Assembly (NCBI GenBank): GCA_903926605.1
Contig: CAIYJV010000290.1
Span: 1-36,705, forward strand
DNA length: 36,705 nt
Reading direction: 5' to 3'
Source: an uncultured Bacteroidota bacterium
Lineage (GTDB): Bacteria; Bacteroidota; Bacteroidia; Chitinophagales; Chitinophagaceae
Below are positions 17,336 through 24,696 of this stretch, one piece after another. The position numbers and the translations under genes were made by a program. Positions within the stretch are counted from its first letter, which is position 1; each line of letters starts with the position of its first letter. The notes below the pieces were generated by a model, which was given only the letters and a program-made list of their open reading frames with translations, was not told where the DNA came from and did not search any database.

Positions 17336-18967
17336 ATGAATTTTATTGCCGTCCATCTGGCAAAGTTGTTGAGGGCATTGGGTATGCTTGTCGGCTTGCT
17401 ATGTTTGGTCCTGTACGTGCATGGGCAAAACCGGCTGGGGCAAAGGATAGACTCCATGCGGCTGCTGGTATCGGTTTGCAGGACGGATACGGAACGCATA
17501 AAGCTGCAGTGCGATATCACCAAACTTTATCCGGCCTATGATCCCAACAAAGGATTGGAGCTGGCCCGAAAGTCGCTGGCCGAGTCGCGAAACATAGGGT
17601 GGGATCGCGGTGTTGTCTTATCTTATATCGGTATGGGGCTTAACCAGCAAAGCAGGGCAGACTATGCCAGCGCCATCAGGGAGTTCGATTCCGGGGCGGT
17701 CATCAGTGCCGAGTTGGGTAACAGATTATGGTGCGGCATCTGCGCCAAATACAGCGGTGAGTCTTATTATGATGAGAACAATTATGCCGAGGCATTGCGT
17801 TGTTTTTTTGATGCTCTGCAAGCCGATGAAGAAGTGCACAATACAAAAGAAACATTTGTGGTACTGGAATTCATAGGACGTGTATACGAAGCGCAAAAAA
17901 ATTACGAAAAAGCACTGCAGTACTACAAAATCTCCTACGACTCGGCACTAAGGTCAGGTGCGGCAAACGCCACTGCAAAGAATCTGGTAAACATAGGGCA
18001 GGTTTATGAGTTGCTGGGCCGGAACGAAGAAGCCCTGAATTGTTTCAGTAAATCGCTTGAAATATTTACCCGACTCAATGATGAAGGAGGCCTGGGCATA
18101 TCGCTCGCCAACATGGCTATAGAATACAGGCACATGCACCGTTACGGCGCAGCGTTGGCGAATGCACGGGCTGCTCTGGAAATCTATGAACGCTACAATG
18201 ATCGGCAGAACATAGGATCAGTATATGAGTCGCTGGGCAATATTTACTTTTCAATAGCAACTAGCCGTTCAGTGGATGCATTACCTGATTCACTGGCCAA
18301 CAGGAATAGAGACATGGATCGTGCGTTCGCCTATTTTTTCAACTCTATAGCCATCTGCCGTGAACTGGCCTACCTTGAAGGTATCTACGTAACATCTGCT
18401 GATGTGTCTCAGGCGTTCGAGGCAAATGGAAACTACAAAGAGGCGTTGAAGTACTACAAGCAATATATCTCCATCAGAGACTCTGTCTTTTCGGCCGAAA
18501 ACAATGTCAAGATTGCCAACCTGGAAATCGCCCGGGAGGTGTCTTTAAAAGACCGTGAGCTAATGATTGAGCGGGTAAAATCTCAGAAGAGGCGAAATGA
18601 AAATTTGTTTTTCGCTTGCGGAATCGTTTTTCTTTTATCGGTGCTCATCATTTTGTATCGTAATTTTGCGTTACAGAAAAGACTTAATGCCAAAATCTCA
18701 GAACTGGTAAGCGAACAGGAGCAAACTATTGCGTTGCGCACTAAGGCCCTGACCGAAGTGAACACAAGATTGTTGCAACTGATACAGTTTAATGTGCACC
18801 AGGTAAGAGAACCAATGACGCGTGTGATGGGTCTGGTAAAGTTGCGCAGAGAAGTTGGTGACGAAGAATTTCTGGAAGTGTGCCTGCCCATGATAGAACA
18901 GTCGGTAAATGATGTCGACAAGACAATGCAGGAGGTGGTCAAAAAAGCTGAAGAGGCAATTAAATAG
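17336..18967 (+). CDS. TPR protein with membrane helix and histidine-kinase dimerisation-like end but no ATPase domain
   Basis: This is a 543-residue protein with an N-terminal signal or anchor segment (about 7-30), at least seven TPR units (about 50-395), a transmembrane helix near 422-440, a coiled coil, and a final helix pair. That helix pair carries QFNVHQVREPMTRVMGL, a DHp-like H box with His488 as candidate phosphoacceptor. The domain layout matches Bacteroidota TPR sensor histidine kinases, where the TPRs are periplasmic and the kinase core cytoplasmic. However, the protein stops about 55 residues after the His and has no N, G1 or G2 boxes. A TAG stop and a new gene start follow within 6 bp, so the ATPase domain is not hidden in another frame. 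The next gene is a lone receiver domain. It may act as a phosphotransfer protein, a phosphatase or a scaffold. Confidence 0.8.
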   Translation: MNFIAVHLAKLLRALGMLVGLLCLVLYVHGQNRLGQRIDSMRLLVSVCRTDTERIKLQCDITKLYPAYDPNKGLELARKSLAESRNIGWDRGVVLSYIGMGLNQQSRADYASAIREFDSGAVISAELGNRLWCGICAKYSGESYYDENNYAEALRCFFDALQADEEVHNTKETFVVLEFIGRVYEAQKNYEKALQYYKISYDSALRSGAANATAKNLVNIGQVYELLGRNEEALNCFSKSLEIFTRLNDEGGLGISLANMAIEYRHMHRYGAALANARAALEIYERYNDRQNIGSVYESLGNIYFSIATSRSVDALPDSLANRNRDMDRAFAYFFNSIAICRELAYLEGIYVTSADVSQAFEANGNYKEALKYYKQYISIRDSVFSAENNVKIANLEIAREVSLKDRELMIERVKSQKRRNENLFFACGIVFLLSVLIILYRNFALQKRLNAKISELVSEQEQTIALRTKALTEVNTRLLQLIQFNVHQVREPMTRVMGLVKLRREVGDEEFLEVCLPMIEQSVNDVDKTMQEVVKKAEEAIK

Positions 18968-18972
18968 TTGGT

Positions 18973-19335
18973 ATGAAACTGATGCTGGTGGACGATGAAA
19001 CGATTTCAAATTACATTTTGAAACGTTTTCTATCGCAGATAGACGAAAAGCTTGAGATAATGGATTTTACAGACCCGTTCGCAGCTTTTGATGCAATAAA
19101 GACTTTTGATCCGTTTTTGATTTTCATGGATCTGAATATGCCCAGATTGTCAGGCCAGGCGTTTCTGGACAAAATGAAAACTGAGCAAGTGCCCAACAAA
19201 GTAGTGGTGATCACTTCCTCAACAAGCGCGTTTGATATTGATCGGATTTCGGGATATCCCAACGTATTGCATTTCCTTTCAAAGCCTGTGAACCGGGATT
19301 TGCTGCGCCAGATTTTGTTTCCTTCCGGGGACTGA
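18973..19335 (+). CDS. Single-domain response regulator (CheY-like receiver)
   Basis: This 120-residue receiver domain has no output domain. The acidic pair is D7-D8, the phosphoacceptor is D53 (IFMDLNMP), T81/S82 is the switch residue (VVITSS) and K104 is the conserved lysine (FLSKPV). It starts 5 bp after the stop of the TPR/DHp gene and is almost certainly translated from the same mRNA, so the two products are likely partners. All residues needed for phosphorylation are present, so the receiver should be active even though its neighbour lacks a kinase ATPase domain. The target is unknown. Confidence 0.9.
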   Translation: MKLMLVDDETISNYILKRFLSQIDEKLEIMDFTDPFAAFDAIKTFDPFLIFMDLNMPRLSGQAFLDKMKTEQVPNKVVVITSSTSAFDIDRISGYPNVLHFLSKPVNRDLLRQILFPSGD

Positions 19336-19354
19336 CCGGCTCACGATAAAGCGC

Positions 19355-19362
19355 TAAATTTG
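19355..19362 (+). promoter_or_regulatory. -7 element (TAAATTTG) almost touching the start of the small lipoprotein gene
   Basis: An exact TAnnTTTG match ends only 5 nt before ATG 19368. If used, transcription would begin at or next to the start codon, giving a leaderless message. It could also be a chance match. Confidence 0.3.
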
Positions 19363-19367
19363 AAAAG

Positions 19368-19775
19368 ATGAAATCGTTGCTCACAGTTGTTTTTGCCGTT
19401 GTCGTTTTCTACTTTACTACCGGTATGAGTTGCAGAAAGCCAGCGCAGTCTGTCACCGGAGGCAAGGGTGGGGGCGCCACGCTCATTATTACGCCCGTAC
19501 ATCTGGCGCTGAACGTAGACAGTTGTACGGTGTACATCAAGTACGCGGCGGTAGATGCCCCTGCAAAGAATACCTACGACGATTCGCAGCGCGTGCACAT
19601 GAGCGATACGACGCCGGTAGTTATTTTCCCCGGTCTGAAAAAGGGACAGTACTATATCTACGGCGAGGGATACCATTCGGTATATTTTTCTTATGTAAAG
19701 GGTGGTATACCAATTTCAATCAGTGCTGAGGATTCTAATTTTGTGTTGTTGCCCACCTCTGCATATCTGAAGTAA
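19368..19775 (+). CDS. Small putative lipoprotein of unknown function
   Basis: This 135-residue protein has a hydrophobic N-terminal signal (about 1-20) ending in TTGMSC, so Cys22 is a probable lipidation site. It is followed by RKPAQS and a flexible GGKGGG linker. The remainder is predicted beta-rich (ATLIITPVHLALNVDSCTVYIKY, then a VIFPGLKKGQYYIYGEG segment), like a small Ig or transthyretin-like fold. I do not recognise a named family, but GGKGG-type small lipoproteins recur in Chitinophagaceae. The residues after the Cys are basic rather than acidic, so a Bacteroidota surface-export signal is not obvious. It lies between the receiver gene and purN on the same strand, 32 bp after the former. 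Confidence 0.75.
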   Translation: MKSLLTVVFAVVVFYFTTGMSCRKPAQSVTGGKGGGATLIITPVHLALNVDSCTVYIKYAAVDAPAKNTYDDSQRVHMSDTTPVVIFPGLKKGQYYIYGEGYHSVYFSYVKGGIPISISAEDSNFVLLPTSAYLK

Positions 19776-19821
19776 CAAGGATAACGGGCATAGACAATCT
19801 GCCCTGCGGTAAAGGTTTCGT

Positions 19822-19829
19822 TATATTTG
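19822..19829 (+). promoter_or_regulatory. -7 promoter element (TATATTTG) for purN
   Basis: An exact TAnnTTTG match lies 43 nt upstream of ATG 19873. No good TTTG is seen at the matching upstream distance. Confidence 0.4.
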
Positions 19830-19872
19830 CGTGTTGTTTCGCAGATTTTGCGTGCAGTTTAACCAGAGTTTT

Positions 19873-20445
19873 ATGCAGTCTGTTATCATTTTTGCATCGG
19901 GTGGAGGATCAAATGCCGCGGCAATCATACAGTATTTTCGGGGGCAAAGCAACGTGCGTGTCGCAATGATCGTTTCCAACAACCCAAATGCGGGTGTGCT
20001 GGATATTGCAAAAAGAGAGGAGATCCCTTTCCTCATTGTGGACCGGAAAGCTTTTAGTGAGTCATTGTTTTTAGAACAGCTTGCCACCGCGGAACCTGCA
20101 TTGTTGATTCTGGCAGGTTTTTTATGGAAGATACCGGAATCGTTGGTAAAAGCCTATCCAGGAAAGATCATCAATATTCATCCGGCGCTGCTGCCGGGCT
20201 ATGGCGGGAAGGGTATGTATGGTATTCATGTGCACAAAGCAGTGCTGGAGGCCCGTGAGCGGGAATCAGGTATCACGATTCACTATGTGAATGAGCGCTA
20301 CGACGACGGTGCCACCGTTTTGCAGGCGCATTGCCCGGTAATGTCGGACGATACTCCGCAGGTGCTTGCGGCAAGGGTATTGAAACTGGAACATTACTTT
20401 TACCCCAGAACCATTGGATTTCTTCTGGAGCAAATAGCAGGCTAA
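19873..20445 (+). CDS. purN: Phosphoribosylglycinamide formyltransferase (GART)
   Basis: This is a 190-residue cytoplasmic enzyme of de novo purine synthesis that transfers a formyl group from 10-formyl-THF to GAR. The start ATG 19873 is chosen over an upstream in-frame GTG because the first beta strand and phosphate loop (VIIFASGGGSN, 4-14) begin right after it. The catalytic set is visible: N101 and H103 in INIHPALLP, and D144 in ERYDDGATVLQ. The folate-site GGKGMYG segment at 111-117 is typical. Length matches PurN. It appears monocistronic, with its own -7 element, and is convergent with the downstream response regulator (38 bp between the stops). Confidence 0.95.
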   Translation: MQSVIIFASGGGSNAAAIIQYFRGQSNVRVAMIVSNNPNAGVLDIAKREEIPFLIVDRKAFSESLFLEQLATAEPALLILAGFLWKIPESLVKAYPGKIINIHPALLPGYGGKGMYGIHVHKAVLEARERESGITIHYVNERYDDGATVLQAHCPVMSDDTPQVLAARVLKLEHYFYPRTIGFLLEQIAG

Positions 20446-20483
20446 ACGTTAATCAATATGGTGCAACGACTCCGGATCCCCTA

Positions 20484-21197
20484 TCAGGTGGCCGGCGCGC
20501 TGTTGTAGCTGAACTTAAAGCCTATGCCGTGTATGGTCTGCAACTTGGCTTCGTTCTGCGACTTCAGGTACTTGCGCACCTTGGTTATAAAGACATCCAT
20601 ACTGCGCCCGAGGAAATAATCATCCTTGCCCCACACGCTCATCAGTATCTCGTCTCTTTTCAGTACCCTGTTGGCGTTCATGCACAGGAAACGAATCAGG
20701 TCGGCTTCGCGTTGGGTAAGCTGGTATTCTATAGTGGTATTGCCAAGTACCAGATTGGAATAGTCGAATTTCAGGTCGCCGATCATAAAGGTAACCGGCC
20801 CTACATGGATGTCTTTTTTGCGGCTGCGTTTCAGGAATACTTGAATCCTGTGCAGCAGTTCCTGCATATTGTACGGTTTGGTGATATAGTCATCTGCACC
20901 ACTTTCAAAACCTGCGATCTTGTCGTCGTCAAGGTTTTTCCCGGTTAGTAAAATGATTGGAATATTCTCGTTTTTCTTCCTGATATTATTGGCCAACTCC
21001 ATGCCATCTTTTTTTCCGGGCAGCATAATGTCTACCAGACACAGATCATAATTGTGCTTCATAAACTGTTGCCAGGCAATGTCGCTGTCTGTGCAGTGGT
21101 TCACTTCATATTCATGTTTCTGAAGAAAATCTTTTACCACATAACCCAAGATAGGGTCGTCTTCTACTAACAATATTTTAGGTTTATCCTGCACCAT
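20484..21197 (-). CDS. OmpR/PhoB-family response regulator (RprY-like), orphan
   Basis: This is a 237-residue DNA-binding response regulator. The receiver domain occupies 7-122 with acidic residues E12-D13-D14, phosphoacceptor D56 (CLVDIMLP), T85 and K107. The winged-helix DNA-binding domain at about 135-232 has LTQREADLIRFL and the recognition region RSMDVFITKVRKYL. The GIGFKF ending is typical. The best overall resemblance is to the Bacteroidota RprY group. No histidine kinase gene is adjacent, so its partner lies elsewhere. It is convergent with purN and 79 bp downstream of ruvC on the same strand, with an A/T-rich gap that could hold a promoter. Confidence 0.9.
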   Translation of the reverse strand: MVQDKPKILLVEDDPILGYVVKDFLQKHEYEVNHCTDSDIAWQQFMKHNYDLCLVDIMLPGKKDGMELANNIRKKNENIPIILLTGKNLDDDKIAGFESGADDYITKPYNMQELLHRIQVFLKRSRKKDIHVGPVTFMIGDLKFDYSNLVLGNTTIEYQLTQREADLIRFLCMNANRVLKRDEILMSVWGKDDYFLGRSMDVFITKVRKYLKSQNEAKLQTIHGIGFKFSYNSAPAT

Positions 21198-21276
21198 AAG
21201 AGAGTAAAGTTAAAAATTTTAATGGCATTTACACATCATTTATCTATAAAAATAAATTAAATTAAATGTGTTTAGT

Positions 21277-21978
21277 TTATTTCAGTTTAATTCTTTCCGG
21301 ATTTTGAGCTATAAAGCCCGCCCAATCGTTTTTTTTGCCTGATTTTGGTTTTTTAATTTCGGGTTGCGAAATGTTTGCTGCAATTACCGGTAGTCTGTTT
21401 TGATGGAAGTGACATATTGCCACTGCCACAGCGTCGGTAGCGTCAAAGAACCTGAAATCCTCCTCACGCAAATTTAAAGTGTGTTTAAGAATTTCCCAAA
21501 CCTGTTCTTTAGATGCGTTGCCTCTTCCGGTTACAGCTTGTTTTACTTTTCGGGGTGCGTATTCTGTGGCTTGCAGGCCGCTCATCATAGCTGCGGCGAT
21601 AGCCACACCCTGCGCTCGCCCCAATTTTAGCATGCTCTGCACGTTTTTTCCGAAAAATGGCGCTTCTATCGCTACAGCCGACGGTTGGTGTATTCGGATC
21701 AGACTTTCCATCTTCTGAAAAATGAGCCGGAGTCTTTCGGCATGATTCTTGTACTTAGATAATTGTAGCACGCCCATTTCGACCAGTGCGATCTGGTTTC
21801 CGGTAATAGATATGAGGCCATAACCCATGACAAGGGTGCCGGGATCTATGCCAAGAATATATGTGGTATCGTGTTTCAGGAGGCTAGATTTTGGCAATTG
21901 AACAAATATAGCCAAAAAAGGTGTGGTTGTTCCTGCCGGGGTTGAGATATCAGGATTAATAAGCAATGAGGCTGGCAT
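21277..21978 (-). CDS. ruvC: Holliday junction resolvase RuvC
   Basis: This endonuclease resolves four-way junctions as a dimer with RuvAB. Catalytic acidic residues are visible: D45 in ILGIDPGT, E105 in AIEAPF, and D179/D182 in FFDATDAVAVA. The central APRKVKQAVTGRGNASKEQV segment is typical. The ATG at 21978 gives 233 residues with about 40 residues before the first beta strand, unusually long for RuvC, and that leader (MPASLLINPDISTPAG) has no recognisable fold. A TTG at 21897 would give about 206 residues and a more normal N-terminus. The start is therefore uncertain while the gene is not. It is divergent from the DUF3108 gene; the possible promoters overlap in the space between them. Confidence 0.93.
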   Translation of the reverse strand: MPASLLINPDISTPAGTTTPFLAIFVQLPKSSLLKHDTTYILGIDPGTLVMGYGLISITGNQIALVEMGVLQLSKYKNHAERLRLIFQKMESLIRIHQPSAVAIEAPFFGKNVQSMLKLGRAQGVAIAAAMMSGLQATEYAPRKVKQAVTGRGNASKEQVWEILKHTLNLREEDFRFFDATDAVAVAICHFHQNRLPVIAANISQPEIKKPKSGKKNDWAGFIAQNPERIKLK

Positions 21979-22034
21979 GCGGGTTTGCGGTCGTGCTGCA
22001 CAGTGAAATTTTTAACTGAATAAAACAGTTTTTT

Positions 22035-22838
22035 ATGAAAATATATATAGCCGTCATTTCGTTTTTGCTGGTGTTTTTGTTGCAGGTACCTCCTGCTGGT
22101 GCGCGCAAATTGTGCAATGCTACGGGCACCCGCTGTTTCGCCGATGGCGAGCGGCTTAAATTTCGTGTATATTACAATATGGGGTTTGTGTGGATAAATG
22201 CCGGAGACGTGACCATGGGTGTCGCAGACCAGAGTTTTCGTGGCCGGAAAACCTATCACATCACCGGTACCGGGAAAACAGCCAAATCTTACGAGTGGTT
22301 TTTTAAAGTGACCGACAAATATGAGTCCTACGTAGACGAGGAAACACTTTTGCCCGAGAAGTTTTTGCGAGATGTGGACGAAGGCGGCATCAAGTTCAGG
22401 AACAATGTGACCTTTTATCACAATCAGGGTATTGCCATGTCTGATACTTCGGCTTACAATATTCCTGATTGCACTCAGGACATTTTGTCATCTTTATATT
22501 TTGCACGTACCATTGATTTTTCCAAGCTCAAACCCGGAGATAAGGTTCCGTTTAATGTTTTCCTGGACAACAAGGTATATACACTTACCATGAAGTATGA
22601 TGGCAAAGAGCGAATCACCACAAAAATGGGCGAATTCAACGCCATACGGATTGTGCCGCAGGTAATACGAGGTACGATTTTTAAGGACGACGATAAAATG
22701 ACGATTTGGGTGAGCGATGATGAAAATCATGTGCCACTCAGGGTGAGTTCTCCTATTCTAGTAGGGAGCATAAAAGTAGACCTGATAGGTTACGACAACC
22801 TTGTAAATCCGTTTTCGAGTATAGTACAACTCAAATAA
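22035..22838 (+). CDS. DUF3108 domain protein, exported
   Basis: This is a 267-residue protein with an N-terminal signal peptide (MKIYIAVISFLLVFLLQ, cleavage near 23). The body fits DUF3108: a beta-rich barrel-like fold with GERLKFRVYYNMGFVWINAGDV near the start, a central KVTDKYESYVDEETLLPEKF segment, and a conserved end (MTIWVSDDENHVPLRV followed by GSIKVDLIGY). Proteins of this family are envelope-associated in Gram-negative bacteria and their biochemical role is unsettled. It is transcribed divergently from ruvC with 56 bp between the ORFs and ends 70 bp before the hairpin that terminates the small gene on the opposite strand. Confidence 0.85.
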   Translation: MKIYIAVISFLLVFLLQVPPAGARKLCNATGTRCFADGERLKFRVYYNMGFVWINAGDVTMGVADQSFRGRKTYHITGTGKTAKSYEWFFKVTDKYESYVDEETLLPEKFLRDVDEGGIKFRNNVTFYHNQGIAMSDTSAYNIPDCTQDILSSLYFARTIDFSKLKPGDKVPFNVFLDNKVYTLTMKYDGKERITTKMGEFNAIRIVPQVIRGTIFKDDDKMTIWVSDDENHVPLRVSSPILVGSIKVDLIGYDNLVNPFSSIVQLK

Positions 22839-22901
22839 TACAGCCTATTCAGACAAAACGCCGGATTGTAAAATTTCGGCGCAAGTAGGTTCGGTTCCCG
22901 T

Positions 22902-22939
22902 AAAAATGGTAAAGGCTGATTTAAAAAATCAGCCTTTAC
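22902..22939 (-). terminator. Intrinsic terminator overlapping the end of the 61-residue gene
   Basis: A perfect 14-bp stem, 22909-22922 against 22926-22939, has a 3-nt loop. Read on the minus strand it is followed by TTTTT (22906-22902). The TGA stop of the minus-strand gene (22929-22931) lies inside the stem, so the hairpin begins within the last codons. On the plus strand no T run follows, so termination should be directional. Confidence 0.8.
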
Positions 22940-23114
22940 GGTCATTAACGATCTTGTATGTTTTGTTACTACCCGTTCCTTCAAAAGTCACTTCCACTTC
23001 TTCGGGCTTGAACAAATCGTGCAGTTTGCGGCTGAGTTGTTCAAAAATCAGGTCACCGCGACTTTTAGGTTTGTCTGACGCGATGTTTGACTCTTTTATG
23101 TTCTGTTCGCTCAT
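22929..23114 (-). CDS. Small conserved-looking protein of unknown function (61 aa)
   Basis: This is a 61-residue soluble, charged protein. It has a polar N-terminus (MSEQNIKESN), then a predicted amphipathic helix (FEQLSRKLHDLF) and two beta strands (EEVEVTFEG and KTYKIVND). I recognise no named family. It is judged real because its composition is protein-like, it has an ATG start, a -7-type element lies upstream (23197-23204), and a strong terminator overlaps its stop codon. The overlapping plus-strand ORF is poor in charged residues and unsupported. It is divergent from the rpsF operon. The helix-strand-strand layout might be a dimeric or nucleic-acid-binding fold, but that is a guess. Confidence 0.65.
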   Translation of the reverse strand: MSEQNIKESNIASDKPKSRGDLIFEQLSRKLHDLFKPEEVEVTFEGTGSNKTYKIVNDRKG

Positions 23115-23196
23115 AAAAATGCTGGATTAACTCTGGATAAGCATTAACCGTGAAAAGAATACCGGCTTAAAACCGGATGTATAACGACTTGGAAAA

Positions 23197-23204
23197 CAAA
23201 TGTA
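23197..23204 (-). promoter_or_regulatory. -7 promoter element (TACATTTG) for the 61-residue gene
   Basis: On the minus strand an exact TAnnTTTG match lies 82 nt upstream of the start codon. A TTTG at 23219-23222 is only 14 nt further upstream, shorter than the preferred spacing. Confidence 0.33.
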
Positions 23205-23280
23205 GTATATTGGTGAATCAAAATTTTTGCAGGCTGACAGGTTATTCACACGATATCAAGGTTTTTTGTTTTTTGAGTTG

Positions 23281-23312
23281 TTTGGATAGTAAATATTTTT
23301 ATCCTACTTTTG
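23281..23312 (+). promoter_or_regulatory. Strong Bacteroidota promoter of the rpsF-rpsR-rplI operon
   Basis: TTTG (23281-23284), 20-nt spacer, then TACTTTTG (23305-23312). Both elements match the Bacteroidota primary-sigma consensus exactly with ideal spacing. It lies 84 nt upstream of the rpsF start, giving a leader of roughly 75 nt. Confidence 0.78.
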
Positions 23313-23319
23313 CACTCCC

Positions 23320-23396
23320 AAAATTATCCGGCTGTCTCCCGTGCGGAGATACCCAAAGTTCCTGCCGGGTAATGGGTTAATTATTAAAACAAAATT
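23320..23396 (+). promoter_or_regulatory. Structured 5' leader of rpsF, candidate S6:S18 autoregulatory site
   Basis: An outer stem ATCCGGC (23326-23332) with GCCGGGT (23364-23370), one wobble, encloses an inner stem GTCTCC (23334-23339) with GGAGAT (23345-23350) and a 5-nt loop. The 3' side of the junction has 13 unpaired bases beginning ACCC. Many bacteria carry an S6:S18-binding structure in the rpsF leader with an unpaired C-rich stretch next to a hairpin; this one has similar layout and position. The function is inferred. Confidence 0.4.
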
Positions 23397-23759
23397 ATGG
23401 CAACAGAAAACAAACTTCAGAATTACGAGCTGATGGTCATTTTCACTCCGGTGCTCTCGGAGGATGACTACAAGGCGGCTCAGAGCAAATTTATCGATTT
23501 TGTGACCTCAAACGGAGGCACAATCGTTCACCAGGATGCCTGGGGGCTTCGCACAATGGCTTATCCTATAGCCAAGAAAACAACTGGCCTGTACTTTGTA
23601 ATGGAATACACGGCACCATCTGAAATGAATGCGAAAATGGAGATCCAGATGAACCGCGATGAGCAGATCATCCGTCACATGGTGACCCGTCTTGACAAAG
23701 ACGCAGTCGCATACAATTTGAGAAAACGTAACAAAAATGCAAACCAGGTAGCAGCCTAA
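23397..23759 (+). CDS. rpsF: 30S ribosomal protein S6
   Basis: This 120-residue ribosomal protein binds S18 and the central domain of 16S rRNA in the small subunit. The sequence follows the family: an [18 protein letters not shown] first strand and helix, [23 protein letters not shown] in the middle, and [14 protein letters not shown] near the end. The short polar tail ([10 protein letters not shown]) is common in Bacteroidota. There is no Shine-Dalgarno sequence; the start is preceded by an A-rich tract (ttaaaacaaaatt). It is the first gene of an operon with rpsR (14 bp gap) and rplI. Confidence 0.97.
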   Translation: MATENKLQNYELMVIFTPVLSEDDYKAAQSKFIDFVTSNGGTIVHQDAWGLRTMAYPIAKKTTGLYFVMEYTAPSEMNAKMEIQMNRDEQIIRHMVTRLDKDAVAYNLRKRNKNANQVAA

Positions 23760-23773
23760 AAAAGTACACGAAC

Positions 23774-24040
23774 ATGGCAAAGCAAAACGAAATAAAGTTT
23801 TTAACTTCCCAGAGGGTAGAAAAACGTCCGAAGAAATACTGCCGTTTTAAGAAAATGGGTATTCGCTACATTGATTATAAAGATGGCGAATTCCTGAAGA
23901 AATTTTTAAATGAACAAGGTAAGATGCTGCCGCGTCGCATTACGGGCAACTCCCTGAAATTTCAGCGTAAAGTGGCGCAGGCTATCAAGAAGGCCCGTCA
24001 GATGGCGTTGTTACCTTATGTTACTGACCTTTTAAAATAA
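23774..24040 (+). CDS. rpsR: 30S ribosomal protein S18
   Basis: This 88-residue ribosomal protein forms a heterodimer with S6 on 16S rRNA helix 22/23. The core matches the family: [17 protein letters not shown], the [22 protein letters not shown] helix and the LLPYVTD end. Only one cysteine (in KYCRF) is present, so this copy is not the four-cysteine zinc form. Gaps are 14 bp to rpsF and 6 bp to rplI. Confidence 0.97.
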   Translation: MAKQNEIKFLTSQRVEKRPKKYCRFKKMGIRYIDYKDGEFLKKFLNEQGKMLPRRITGNSLKFQRKVAQAIKKARQMALLPYVTDLLK

Positions 24041-24046
24041 ACAATC

Positions 24047-24493
24047 ATGCAAGTAATCTTAATAAAAGACGTTGATAATCTGGGCTCAGCCCACGAAATG
24101 GTTGAAGTGAAGCCCGGATACGCCCGCAACTTCCTCATACCCGGCAAGTTGGCTATGGAAGCCAGCAGTTCCAATATCAAGATCATGGAGGAACGCCGCA
24201 AGCAGCAGAAAAAGAAAGAAGACAAATTGATGGCCGAAATAGCAAATGTTACGGAAACACTGAAAGCAACGCCAGTGAAAGTTGGCGCAAAGATCGGTGT
24301 GAGCGGCAAGATTTTCGGTTCAGTTACTTCTATTCAGATCGCACGTGCTATCCGCGAACAGAAAGGCTACGAAATTGATCGTCGCAGGATCACCATCCTC
24401 GATGAGGTAAAAGAAGCAGGTTCTTTCCGCGCCAGCATAGACTTTGGTAAAGAAAATGTAGTGGAGATCAATTTTGAAGTTGTTGCTGAATAG
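24047..24493 (+). CDS. rplI: 50S ribosomal protein L9
   Basis: This is a 148-residue two-domain protein of the large subunit that supports reading-frame fidelity. The N-terminal RNA-binding domain (MQVILIKDVDNLGSAHEMVEVKPGYARNFLIP) is followed by the long connecting helix (about 40-75, Lys/Gln/Glu-rich) and a C-terminal domain with KIGVSGKIFGSVTS and IDRRRITILDEVKEAGSF. Length is standard. It is the last gene of the operon; a terminator starts 45 bp downstream. Confidence 0.97.
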   Translation: MQVILIKDVDNLGSAHEMVEVKPGYARNFLIPGKLAMEASSSNIKIMEERRKQQKKKEDKLMAEIANVTETLKATPVKVGAKIGVSGKIFGSVTSIQIARAIREQKGYEIDRRRITILDEVKEAGSFRASIDFGKENVVEINFEVVAE

Positions 24494-24537
24494 GATTCTT
24501 TTTTAGCACGATCTTAGAATATCCGCTTAAATAATAA

Positions 24538-24573
24538 AGTCCCGGTTGCCTTTGGTTACCGGGACTATTTTTT
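24538..24573 (+). terminator. Rho-independent terminator of the rpsF-rpsR-rplI operon
   Basis: AGTCCCGGT (24538-24546) pairs perfectly with ACCGGGACT (24558-24566), with further partial pairing around a TTT loop. TTTTTT follows at 24568-24573. Confidence 0.85.
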
Positions 24574-24696
24574 GGGGCTAAGCTGTATGGATTCAGTACC
24601 GTAAATACATACATTGCCGCCGATGCTTATGTCTTTTGAGCCGGTTGACGGGATGCATTTACCCAGTGCGTTTGCTCGCCGGGCAATATCAATAAC
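24565..24696 (-). other. In-frame open extension beyond the stop of the collagen-like lipoprotein gene
   Basis: After the TGA stop at 24697-24699 the same frame stays open for 43 codons to a TAG at 24565-24567, at the edge of the rplI terminator. The would-be peptide (VIDIARRANALGKC..., then SKDISIGGNVCIYGTE) looks protein-like. It may be the remnant of a longer C-terminus lost by a nonsense change, or chance. The chance of 43 open codons in random sequence is not negligible (about 1 in 8). Confidence 0.28.

Noticed and set aside
22906-23130. Plus-strand 74-codon ORF overlapping the 61-residue gene
   Set aside because: Poor in charged residues, starts inside the terminator stem and is antisense to a better-supported gene.
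23165-23176. Small CCGG inverted repeat near 23163-23176
   Set aside because: A 4-bp palindrome with no T run; expected by chance.
23177-23380. Plus-strand 67-codon ORF upstream of rpsF
   Set aside because: It spans the rpsF promoter and structured leader and has a Cys-rich, unlikely composition.
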